A stretch of 64,000 bases of DNA from Odiellus spinosus (taxonomy: Eukaryota; Arthropoda; Arachnida; Opiliones; Phalangiidae): positions 62,001 through 126,000 of the forward strand of contig CAWUCO010000271.1 in assembly GCA_963920705.1 (NCBI GenBank), written 5' to 3'. Positions within the stretch are counted from its first letter, which is position 1. Each line of letters opens with the position of its first letter. A model generated the notes under the pieces. That model was not told the origin of the DNA, searched no databases, and worked only from the letters and a program-made list of their open reading frames with translations. This document shows, piece by piece, positions 40,684-51,006 of the stretch. The translations under genes and the position numbers were made by a program.

Positions 40684-43452
40684 ATTTTACCTCAGGGGAA
40701 GGTTTTACACTGGTCGTGTCTGTGTGTCTGTCACTTCCTGTGTAACCGGAAATAACGTGACGTTCAATTCCGTTTAACGGGAATTACCTCCTTTAATTTA
40801 TATTATATGCAACAGGACGTCTCCAATTGCATATTATCGCCTTTCACCATCGGTCAAACCTCGATGCTGGACAGTTGAAGGCGATTATACGCAATGGGAC
40901 GTCTCCCACTGTTATAATCACCTCCGACCATCCCCACATCAAAGTCCAACCTCTAGTGTCTGATCTCAGCGGGCCATATTAGCGAGGCGTCCCTCACTAA
41001 TATGGTCCACATCAATCTTCCACTCTCCAAACATCGCCTCACCAAGGGCCTAGGGTTACGATAAACGTCTAGAAGGGAGGGGGGTGTTCCTCCCAACTTC
41101 ATGGCCACATCACTCGATTAATAAAGGCCTTCGAACGGTTTATATACTACCTTTTTGGAGTGAATGCAAATGAGCCTTATGGTGTGATATCGTTTAGGGA
41201 AATGAAACGCAATATTATTTTATTTTATAATTAAAAATATCAAAATGGTTAAACTTAATCTAATTAATAGTTCTGTTGAAAAATCTGTTTAAAATTCGAG
41301 ATAGTTTAGAAGATATTTAAGAAATTGTTCAAAAATTTAAAGAAATGTGACCGTTTAAAACCAGTTTGAGTTTGCAGCACGCGCTAAGCTGTTTTCCACA
41401 TATCATTTAGTCCAAAAAGCAAAGGTATAACGGGAAGTAAAGGCTTAGTCTTGCTGCAAACTTGGGGTGGATTGAAGAATCTATTTAAAAGTGCGTTTAC
41501 ACGGGTATCCAATATCCCACCGTCCACTGAATTCGATTTATAAGATAAGACTTCTTTCGGGTACGAGAGTATCTGTAGTTAAACACAAATTTAAATAATG
41601 AAATATTGATAAAGTACATGAAGTAATAGAAAGGTGCCTGAATCAGTTACAAAAGGGTGAAATCATAAGCTTAGCTGAGCTTTATTAATTGCTTCAAAAA
41701 GGTAAACAAAAATTTTATTTCTTAAACAGTCTAATGATAAGGAATATCCATTGAATTCGAGTTAATGGAGAGAAAGTATAGTTTATTGAGTCCGGGTGCT
41801 TCTCTTGGTTAAACAAAGATTTCAATAATGAAAGATTGATAAGGTATATGAAGTACTAGAGAGAAAGGTGGCTGAATGGGTTACGAAAAGGTTAAAACAT
41901 AAACCTAGCCGAACTTTTTTAAGTGGTTCTAAATTGATGAACAAAAATTTAATTTATTAAACAGTAGATAAGCTATTTTTAATGGTATTTTTTATCGATA
42001 ACTGAAAATTACATTCACTAGGCTCTTCTACTCGGGTAGCCCTTTAATTTTGACTATTATATTATATCATGAGTATCCCATTAAACTGACCTTAAATGAA
42101 GGTGCGTTTACACGGGCATCCAAAATAGAAACGACAAGATATAAAGCTGAGGCTGATTGATACAAAACGTTAAAAATGATAGTCGGGAAAACTCTCCTTG
42201 AACAGAAGTACAGTAGGTTTCCCGTGTTTAAAAAACATCAATTTTGAATAAAAAGTGGATATCTGATGTTGAGAAAAATAGGCTTCAGTTTCTCCGCTAT
42301 AAAACCAAGAAACATTTCCGATAATTTTCATAAGCAAAAGTTGCCGTGTACAGTGAACTTCGTTAGCAGACCCGGAGACGAGACGAAACCAGATCAGACG
42401 AAAGAATGCTATAATAACTTTAGTGAGATAATCAACCAGCGCAAAATGTCATAACCATTTGAAGTCAACAGAGCAATGAAACTTCTTTCATTTATCGCAA
42501 GAAAGAGACGACCTGGCTACGAAGAATTGACATATGCAAGCAGTGAGTGTTTTCGGACTCGACTTATGAGATACCTATAGTCAGTAAAAGTTCGACAGTT
42601 CTTCATAAAGCCTCGTTATTCTAAACATAAAAGGAGCTATTCAAGTATAAATATTAACGGTATGGAAATTAGTCTACATTCAGTCTTTAAGATATTTTTT
42701 TTATCATTGGAGTGGAAACTAACGTCTTGTCAGCCGGTTTGGAAAATAACTTCTCGACCAGCTCCATCCTTGGATTCTTCCAATGACTGGGATCTCTCGT
42801 ATGATGATAATATCAGTAATGGTCGTCAAACAACAATTTCAGGCGAAAACTCTACCGAAAGTAATTGCCAATCATCTACCGACAAAGGGTTGTGAATGGA
42901 ACATTAAGTCTGTAATATTTTCTGGTTTGTCCAAGAGGAACTTGCTACCATATCTTCGACGTTTTAATTCCTTGTCTTCCTTGCCATCCCAGACTAAATT
43001 CATCGTCTTTATCAAAGATAATAACACAGTACAGCCTATGCTCCAGTGTAAAATTATATTACATGAATTTGTATTTTACATATTTACTTTGAAAATAAAC
43101 AGTTCATTTGGTGTGTCTATTAAGAAATCTACGCCATGCTGCATATAATTATAGTTAACGCAGGACATATCATTTGGTGTGTCTATTAAAAAGTCTACGA
43201 CCTGCCGCATATAATTATGGGTAATGCAGCACACTCTTTTGCATTTTCTGAATCCTTGAGGTTTAGGGAAAATACTTATACTCCGTAACGTGGATGGGAA
43301 ATAAAGAAGTGTGAATCAAATGCACGCTGTTTCTTCTACTCTTATAATACTATATATTACTTTTCATCTTTTATTTTAGGTAGGGTTAGGTTAGGTTATG
43401 TTACCTTAAGGTCGGGGTCGAGGAGGTTATATTTTGGTTTCCCATCTTGTTT
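40684..43452 (+). mobile_element. C-family element, long copy C2
   Basis: Same order as C1: worn hairpin end, microsatellite, CTCCGACCATCCCCAC block, GGTGGATTGAAGAATC, AAGTGCGTTTACACGGG (about 41490), the 640-base extra block, AAGGTGCGTTTACACGGG (42099), TATA box 42298-42304, open frames, AATAAA near 43093, two minisatellite units (43103-43232), and end GTCGAGGAGG ... CATCTTGTTT. It is about 97% like C1 over the inner part by eye and interrupts PLE-1. Confidence 0.8.
42446..42895 (+). CDS. C-family open frame, copy C2 (function unknown)
   Basis: Unrecognised. This copy shows the longest uninterrupted logic. In one frame it reads NFVSRPGDETKPDQTKECYN, NFSEIINQRKMS, PFEVNRAMKLLSFIARKRRP, GYEELTYASSECFRTRLMRY, SVKVRQFFIKPRYSKHKRSY, SININGMEISLHSVFKIFF, then LEWKLTSCQPVWKITSRPAP, SLDSSNDWDLSYDDNISNGR, ending STDKGL-stop at 42895. 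Two stops interrupt it (after MS, and before SVKVRQ); C1 has sense codons at both. The N-terminal half is basic (RKRRP, KHKRS) and the C-terminal half acidic and Ser/Asn rich. An overlapping frame, 42783-43148, is also open (..LPYLRRFNSLSSLPSQTK..). Not similar to any transposase I know. Confidence 0.35.
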
Positions 43453-43461
43453 AATTTTTAA

Positions 43462-43955
43462 TTATCGGATATCGGATATGGACTCAATATGGTGTTTTAA
43501 ACCTTTTACGACTGATGTTTTCACATGGTTTGGTTGGTTCGAATTAAAGTTTAAAAACGTTTTTGAATGAGTTGGTTTTTGATAAAGCGAAAAGGTTAGT
43601 TTACAATTAACATTTTTGATAATTAGGTCTAAAAACAGAATTTCATGGTTAACTTCAAGTTCAATAGTGAATTGAATAGAGTTATGTAATTTATTTAAAT
43701 CCTTATCTACCATCCATACAAAAAATATATCATCCACAAAGCGAAGCCAGCATGCCAATTGATTTCCGTCTATTTCAGATTCAAAAATGGCATCCTCAAA
43801 ATTTTCCACGAAGAGATTTGCTATAACTAGGGATTATGGGTTCCGCATTGCCAGACCGTCTTTTTGTTTGTAGATTTGAGATTTAAAGTTAAAATAAGTA
43901 CTATTCAAACATAACTCGGAAAGCTTCAGAATTCTACTAATTTCAAGGGAAGTTC
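43462..43955 (-). pseudogene. PLE-1 reverse transcriptase core fragment
   Basis: Minus-strand pieces IYKQKDGLAM, NLFVENFEDAIFESE, then LACWLRFVDDIFFVW (the VDD catalytic block of PLE RT), NSIQFTIELEVNHEILFLDL and LTFSLYQKPTHSKTFLNFN. The order matches the palm and thumb of Penelope RT. The Copia relic begins at its upstream edge, and C2 at its downstream edge. Confidence 0.8.
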
Positions 43956-44209
<254 letters not shown>

Positions 44210-44255
44210 CCTTAATAAATTCTAAGTTTATTTACTGTTAAACCTGTCTTTAATA

Positions 44256-46841
44256 TTGATCATTTCTCGAGTATGGAATAAACGGCACGTTGCATCAACT
44301 CTCAAGAGACTTGGCTACGAGGTCATTGATCAAGGAAACAGTAAGAACTGTGAAGGCTGTATTTACGGCAAGATGACCAGACATAGTTTTGGAACCCGCA
44401 CAGAGAAGGCAACGAGCCCGGGGGAGCGAATCCATTCCGACCTTTGGGGTCCATCGCCGACGCCATCGATGAGCGGAAAGCGGTATTATTTACTTTTCAA
44501 AGATGAATATTCGGGCATTCGCGCAGCGTATTTTCTGGCGAAGAAGTCTGAGGTCGTCGATCATCTGAAGGATTTCCTGGCAAAATGCGAGAATTATGGA
44601 CATTCTGTACGAGAATTGATCACGGACAACGGGACGGAGTACGTAAACGAAGAATTTCGTCGGGTCGTGACAAAAGTTGGCCTGAAACATCGTACATCCA
44701 TGCCATATACACCCGAACAGAATGGAGCTGCTGAACGGGAAAATCGAACTATAATGGAATTAGTTCGGGCTATGATGCTTTCTAAGCCAGATCTTCCGCC
44801 AAAACTGTGGGCCGAGGCAGTTAGTACAACCACGTACATTCTAAATCGCACAGCACCCACTCGAGTTCCTGGGAAAACGCCGTATGAATTATGGACAGGG
44901 AAACCTAACCCATCCATAAGTCATCTTCGAATATTCGCAACTGATTGCTTCGTACACATTCCAAAATAAAAAAGGAAAAAGTTGTGAAAGAAAGCGTATA
45001 GGGGTTTTCTTGTAGGACATGAAGATAACACCGATGGCTACCGCGTCTACGTACCGGAACTAAACAATGTTTTACGATCTCGAGACGTAAAATTCGATCC
45101 TGAGAAATGCGTCATGGAGACGTTACCTAATGTTCAAAGCGAACAAGACTCTGCGTTATTAGACAGCGATGATGAAGACGACTCCTTTGAGGATGCTGAA
45201 ACTATCGAAGCAATGGAAATACCAGATAATCACGAAGAAATTAATTCCCTAGAAGATGCCACGATTGGGGTCAACCCTGCGATATCGAACAAGCAAGAAG
45301 TAGAACAGACAGAGAACGAGCAACCGAAATCTAATCCCGGTCCAGTTCTTAGAGATCGCTCTACGTTGAAGAAAAGGGTGTTGTGTGGCACTTGTCCATT
45401 GAATGATTTACCGCAGACTGCCAAGGAAGCAAGATCGTCAGTCCACGCTGAAGAGTGGGAAGAAGCGATGTCGAACGAACTGTCATCAATGAAGAAACAT
45501 GAGGTCTACGAGATGGTCATTCCGCCAAAGGGTCGTAAAATTGTCGGTAACAGATGGGTTTTTCGAACAAAAGTAAATGACGACGGTACAATCATGAAGC
45601 ACAAGGCGAGACTCGCGGCAAAAGGCTACACCCAGCGGGAGGGTCTCGATTATGATGAGACATACGCTCTGGTCGCCAGGCTCGAGACAGTCAGGATGTT
45701 TCTCAGCGTGGTAGCTCAGAAACACCTCCATCTCAAACAATTTGATGTACAAACGGCATTTCTTCATGGTGACCTGGCCGAAGAAATTTATATGCATCAA
45801 CCTGAGGGTTTCAAAGACAACAGCGGACGTGTTTGGCGATTACGCAAAAGTCTCTACGGATTGAAGCAATCGCCTCGATGCTGGAATGAAACAATTGATA
45901 AGTATCTCCGAAAAAATAATTTTCAATCAGCCGCTGGGGATCCGTGTCTATATATTCTCGCCACCGAAAGTACTTTTCTGATATTGATCGATGATGTATT
46001 AGTAGCCGGAGATACGGAACTAGCAGTCGACAATTTTTTCCTGTTTTTTGGCGAGAAGTTCGAGCTTACTGTACACCTGCCCTCAATATATCTTGGATTG
46101 AAGATCGACTTTATGAACGATGGCTAATATTTCTGCATCAAAGCGCATAAACTGAGAAGGTCTTAGAGCGCTTTAATATGTCCGATTGTTTTCACACAAA
46201 AACGCCTGCTGTAAAACCTGATTCGAGCGAAGGAGGTCAAAGAACATTCGCGGTCAATCGAGCATCACAAAAGATGTCTAACCCAACAGTTGCCGATTGG
46301 ATGTCTGTAAAACGTATCTTTCGATACCTACGAGGAACGAGTACACTGGGTTTGGTTTTCAAAGCAAATGACAGTTCAACGATAACACCATATAGTGATG
46401 CGGATTATGGGGGTTGCGAGCGGACTAGACGGTCTACGTCAGGGATCATTTGCTTCATGGGTTCCACTCCAATTATTTGGGCCAACCGAAAACAGTTGTC
46501 TGTGTCACTCTCCACGACAGAATCCGAACTGATGGCGGCTACTGATGCAGCGATAGATGTAATCTGGGTCGTGTCCCTTAAATCCGCTTTAAGAATTAAC
46601 AACGAAAAGGAAGTTCCAGTTCTTCGGATTGACAACGCAGGCACTATCAAACCCCGAGTTCCACCGAAGAACCAAACATATTAGTATACGCCAATTTTAC
46701 GTCCGTGAACTCATCCACGAAGGGAGGCTAGATTTAATGCATGTACCAAGTGAAGAGCAGTTGGCGGATATACTTACTAAGCCTTTATCAAACGAAACAT
46801 TCATCTGTATCCGGAAGAAGCTAAATCTTCATGCTCTCTAA
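44256..46841 (+). pseudogene. Copia pol remains
   Basis: 44256-44969: pre-integrase (NCEGCIYGKMTRHSF) and integrase core (HSDLWGPSPTPSMSGKRYYL, LITDNGTEYVNEEF, YTPEQNGAAERENRTIMELV). 45114-46127: an acidic spacer, then RT with NRWVFRTKVNDDGTIMKHKA, QFDVQTAFLHGDLAEEIYMH and RLRKSLYGLKQSPRCW. 46178-46841: RNase H with RYLRGTSTLGLVF, YSDADYGG, STSGIICFMGSTPIIWANRK, ADILTKPL. Fossil; several breaks. Confidence 0.85.
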
Positions 46842-46862
46842 GAGGTCAACATCGAGGGCCAG

Positions 46863-46985
46863 TGTTGAAGATATAATATCAATGTTACCCTCCCTTTAAA
46901 CAAATGAATTTAAAGAAAAAAAAAACAATATATATATTTGAAGTTATGTTTTTTTTAATATCTGTATATATATGCTGACTATTTG
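46863..46985 (+). repeat. Copia 3' LTR
   Basis: Second terminal repeat, preceded by a purine-rich stretch (AAGAGGTCAACATCGAGGG). Its right side meets PLE-2 at about 46986. Confidence 0.7.
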
Positions 46986-47082
46986 GTTAAAGCGAGTCAG
47001 TCAATATGAAATTACAAGAAAGAGCCACTAATTGAGTAGTAAACTTTTTTAAAAAGTATTTTTAATTTTTTAAAAATACAAG

Positions 47083-47126
47083 GCACGACTAGTTTCGAAA
47101 CCGTTCGGTTTCATCATCAGGTGTGA
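47083..47126 (-). ncRNA. Hammerhead ribozyme candidate (minimal type I, PLE)
   Basis: On the minus strand: 5' stem I CAC, core CTGATGA, one extra T, stem II GAAACC with loop GAAC and GGTTTC (six perfect pairs), core GAA, a two-pair stem III (AC/GT), then TC before the predicted cut and GTG closing stem I. Conserved positions CUGAUGA, GAA and the UC at the cut are all present. Hammerhead motifs with very short stem III are known in Penelope-like elements, where they lie in the terminal repeats. The unpaired T after CTGATGA is unusual. Cleavage is inferred. Confidence 0.55.
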
Positions 47127-47210
47127 TTTGAATAGACAGTTATACATTATTCAATTTGGTAAACTTATCACTAGGGGGCGTTCCTTCAAGATTTTTGGTC
47201 CAAAGTGTTG

Positions 47211-47777
47211 CTAAAAAACTCCCGGGTCCGTCATCTCTATTAAAAACAGTGTTCTGTTTTTTTTATCAATAATTTCTAATGACTCTCTTACATTTAGTTT
47301 AAAGTAATTATCTAATTTGCATATTATTTTGCTTTCGTCAAACAATATTGAGTGGCTCGGGTTATTTAGGATGTGTTCAGCTAAAGCCGAGCTGTGTATT
47401 TTCGAATTTTTGACATCATTTTTGTGTTCATTTAGTCTAAATTTAAAATTTCGCTTGGTTTGACCAATGTAAACACCTTTACACGAGCACGGAATTTTAT
47501 ATACTCCGAAATTTTCTGTTAGGGGGATTTTATCTTTTTTTGGGCCAAAGGTATTAGCTAATTTATTGTATGGTTTGAATATAGGTTTCAATTTGTTTTT
47601 GCTCAGTTGGTTTCCTAATTTATCTGATTTGTTTTTTATATAAGGGATTACTACAAATGGTGTTTTTTCTTTATTAAGTGGGAGATTGGAGTTTATACGG
47701 ATAAGATGTCTATTTTTGACCTTAGATAGTATTTTATCATAGAAATTATTTTCGAAACCACGGTCTTTTGCTAACAT
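47211..47777 (-). pseudogene. PLE-2 GIY-YIG endonuclease domain
   Basis: Long open segment starting MLAKDRGFENNFYDKILSKV. It contains IPYIKNKSDKLGNQLSKN, the endonuclease block GVYKIPCSCKGVYIGQTKR, FKFRLNEHKNDVKN, SSALAEHILNNPSHSILF and the end ..IEMTDPGVF. The CxCKG.YIG, R..EH and A.H residues are those of PLE nucleases, which make the target nick. The zinc-type cysteines precede YIG as usual. It joins the RT upstream in the complete element; here the element is broken in a few places. Confidence 0.85.
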
Positions 47778-48014
47778 TTTAATAAAGGTTAATTCGTTAT
47801 TTAGGGATGTCTCGTTAGAGCAAACATTAAACGCCCGGTATATGTAGGAGTGGAAAGCACTCGTTTTTTGAGAATGGGGTGGTTAGAATTGGCGTGTGGG
47901 GGCATCGAGACTGAAATAGGTTTTCTATAGACTTTATTTTTTTAAGCCCAGTAGGACTTCTACGTCAAGAAAGGGAATAGAGTTATTAGACTCAATTTCG
48001 TGTGTGAATTGTAT
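47217..48014. repeat. PLE-2 inverted repeat, left arm
   Basis: About 800 bases starting AAAAACTCCCGGGTCCGTCA, reverse-complementary to 48768-49571 with only scattered differences. About 750 bases of unique RT sequence separate the arms. Confidence 0.92.
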
Positions 48015-48775
48015 AGAGTTGTCCAGCGAATTAAGAAAAGACATAAATTTTGTTAGATTCTCAAGCCCATGCTGCCAGAGGGCTAAAATATCATCGACGT
48101 ACCGTTTCCAAAACGGTATGTCGAACGGGGAATTAAGGAGTGCTATATTTTCCAATTTATTTATATACAAGTCATAGAGTAGGGGGATAAGGATGAACCC
48201 ATTGCAAGTCCCTCTTTTTGTATATAAACTTTTTCATTAATTTTGAAAAAAGGATTTACTACACACAATTCCACTAAATCAAATATATCGCAAATTTCCA
48301 AAGTATTGACACCTCTGTCCACCAATCGCTGTCTCTGTACCTCAATAGCACCTTGAACCGGTACCCTTGTAAATAATGAGACAATGTCGAATGATGCAAA
48401 ATGGTCCCCTTCTTTGATAGCAAGGTTTTTTAATTCCGAAGTTAGTTGAGTAGTATTTTTCACTGTATATTTATGTTCAGTTAGCAAATAAGAGAGATTC
48501 TTGACTAAGTATCTAGCTGTGGGTTGGGTGGATGAGTTGATATTCTCTACTATGGGTCGAACTTTCTGGGTAGGTTTGTGTATTTTGGGTAAAATGTACA
48601 TTCTTGGGGCCGAGTAGTGTATCGGGGTGAGCTTAGTTACTTGTTCTTTAGTGAAAATGGTACATTTTTTAAGAGTTTGCTTAACCTTTTGGTGGTAAGT
48701 GTGGGTTGGGTCTTTATTGATTTGTTTATACGTATTTTGGTCTGCCAATATTTCGTTTAAACCTATTTCACACAC
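47934..48775 (-). pseudogene. PLE-2 reverse transcriptase
   Basis: Penelope-type RT: PRMYILPKIHKPTQKVRPIV, ARYLVKNLSYLLTEHKYTVK, the first catalytic block SFDIVSLFTRVPV, YIQKEGLAMGSSLSP, and the catalytic RYVDDILALWQHG, then NSIQFTHEIESNNSIPFLDV. All RT active-site aspartates are visible. The N-terminal part of a full PLE protein is missing because the inverted arm begins at 48768. This RT is closer in style to telomerase than to other retroelement RTs. Confidence 0.85.
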
Positions 48776-49571
48776 GAAATTGAATCTAATAACTCTATTC
48801 CCTTTCTTGACGTAGAAATCAGAAGGAGTCCTACTGGGCTTGAAAATAAAGTCTATAGAAAACCTATTTCAGTCTCGATGCCCCCACACGCCAATTCTAA
48901 CCACCCCATTCTCAAAAAACGAGTGCTTTCTACTCCTACATATACCGGGCGTTTAATGTTTGCTCTAACGAGACATCCCTAAATAACGAATTAACCTTTA
49001 TTAAAATGTTAACAAAAGACCGTGGTTTCGAAAATAATTTCTATGATAAAATACTATCTAAGGTCAAAAATAGACATCTTATCCGAATAAACTCCAATCT
49101 CCCACTTAATAAAGAAAAAACACAATTTGTAGTAATCCCTTATATAAAAAATATATCAGATAAATTAGGAAACCAAATGAGCAAAAACAAATTGAAACCT
49201 ATATTCAAACCATACAATAAATTAGCTAATACCTTTGGCCCAAAAAAAGATAAAATCCCCTAACAGAAAATTACGGAGTATATAAAATTCCGTGCTCGTG
49301 TAAAGGTGTTTACATTGGTCAAACCAAGCGAAATTTTAAATTTAGACTAAATGAACACAAAAATTATGTTAAAAATTCGAAAATACACAGCTCGGCTTTA
49401 GCTGAACAAATCCTAAATAACCCGAGCCACTCAATATTGTTTGACGAAAGCAAAATAATATGCAAATTAGATAATTACTTTAAACTAAATGTAAGAGAGT
49501 CATTAGAAATTATTGATCAAAAAAAACAGAACACTGTTTTTAATAGAGATGACGGACCCGGGAGTTTTTTA
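48768..49571 (+). repeat. PLE-2 inverted repeat, right arm (extra endonuclease copy)
   Basis: Plus-strand copy of the endonuclease end: MLTKDRGFENNFYDKILSKV near 49006, then GVYKIPCSCKGVYIGQTKR near 49275 and FKFRLNEHKN. It ends CGGACCCGGGAGTTTTTTAG at about 49575. Together with the left arm it can form a long hairpin in DNA or RNA. Confidence 0.92.
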
Positions 49572-49619
49572 GTTTAGGGGATATTATGTTACACAAAATC
49601 TTTCATGTGTTGTACGTAG

Positions 49620-50440
49620 GGTTTCCATAAGAAACTACAAAGTAGTTCGTAACGGGTTATTCGGTTTATGCATTTTGGTTATCTTTTTCCGTAAGTTCTT
49701 TAGATTTCACCGCTTGATAACCTTAAGTTTCTTGTCAATGTCCTGAGTACAGTCATTTTAAGCTTCAAGTAATTGACCTTATCTAAGGTCTATCATTTTG
49801 TGATCATAATCAACTCTATCCATAACAACAATTTTTTACCTTTGTCCGCTTCCAAAACAATAATTTCTTTATTTTCTTTAGGGCCGTTCTTTCAATTCTG
49901 ATTAAGTTTGAAGAAGCAGGGTTTTTGACTTGCTTCCCATGTTTGTAAGAATTTTGATTAGACTCCTTATTTCTTATTTATCTTGATTGGATTGTTTTGA
50001 AGTGCGTAAGAAACTTTCAGTTGTAGCATAGATATTATTGATATAGGGATTGACTTGTGTAGGTTTGAAGTTAAGACCTTTTTCTAGTAGTGAATTTTCG
50101 CCTGGTGTTAATTGTCGAGTAGAAAGGTTGATAACTGTGGATCCCGTAGATGGTTGATCACTGTATTAGGGCTAATTGTGGCTTGTCTGAAGCACAGTTC
50201 GTTGAATTTTCGGAAATGTGTAGATTAAGCTTCTTGGAACTCTTTATAGTTAGAACGTGTTATAGCGTCACGCAATGTTGCTAAGATCTGATTTATCAGA
50301 GAGAAATTTAAACTATTTTTCAAGGTCCACTTTCTTTCGTCGAAGGGCCAGAATACTATCATGGATGATGCTTCTCTCCAGAGTATTTGCATCGCGCTGA
50401 ATTCTTATTTTTCCTCCCGAAGTGGGTGCATAAGATGTTC
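49620..50440 (-). pseudogene. PLE-1 N-terminal RT region, degraded
   Basis: Minus-strand readings VINLSTRQLTPGENSLLEKG and LNFKPTQVNPYINNIYATTE (50140-50010), then EIIVLEADKGKKIVVMDRVD YDHKM (about 49880-49790). These are the two conserved blocks ahead of the fingers in Penelope RT (LS...LT..E..LL.KGLNF.PT and ADKG...VVMD..DY). No long frame remains. This piece anchors the right part of PLE-1. Confidence 0.7.
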
Positions 50441-50750
50441 TAATTCTCAATCCATTAGGTATCAAATTCCATTATATACTATATTTAGTTTACGACACAT
50501 TTTGGTTTGCAAATGATTTATGAAATATGTGTACGGAAATAATCGTGCTATACTATTTATATTTAGTTTAAGTGGTTTTCATGAATTTTATATTATCAAT
50601 GGTCATTTAAGTATTGAAATTATTTTAATAAAATACTTTGGGAGGCTTTCGAATACACGCAGTGCTTCTCAATCCATCTAAGAAAGATTAATTTACACAC
50701 TTTAACCGTCAGATGGTTAAGTTTTTCTACAAAATTGTTTCCAAGAACAA

Positions 50751-51006
50751 AGGGCAGAGCAATCTCTGAAAGTATTAGCTAAATTGCTGTGATTTATAAA
50801 ATTAATTACTGTCCATTCAGAGTTGTAATAAATTATCTGGCCATTTAGAGTGTTTAAAAAAATTATATCCGCCATTTTGAATTGTGGAAAAAACATATTT
50901 GTGTATTCTTAGTTGTAATATCGGCGAACGACAGCCTTCCCTTTTAGTAGGGTTTTTAAATATTAAAATATCACAATAACATTCCTTCTAGTGCCAGTGG
51001 CACTAG
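50751..51006. repeat. PLE-1 outer inverted repeat, right arm
   Basis: Reverse complement of 38274-38533 at roughly 85% by eye, ending at CTAGTGCCAGTGGCACTAG (50989-51007), where the palindrome is 19 bases long. This arm defines the right edge of the 12.7 kb nest. Confidence 0.8.

Larger units (their letters stand above)
46986..49572 (-). mobile_element. PLE-2: Penelope-like element with inverted duplication
   Basis: Minus-strand RT and GIY-YIG endonuclease (48775-47211), a 3' region with a hammerhead-ribozyme-like motif (47083-47126), and on the 5' side an inverted extra copy of the RT-end and endonuclease part (48768-49571). Partial duplications, sometimes inverted, are known for Penelope copies. 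The two arms are nearly identical (about 97% by eye), so the rearrangement is recent. It lies inside PLE-1 and beside the Copia relic. Confidence 0.85.
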
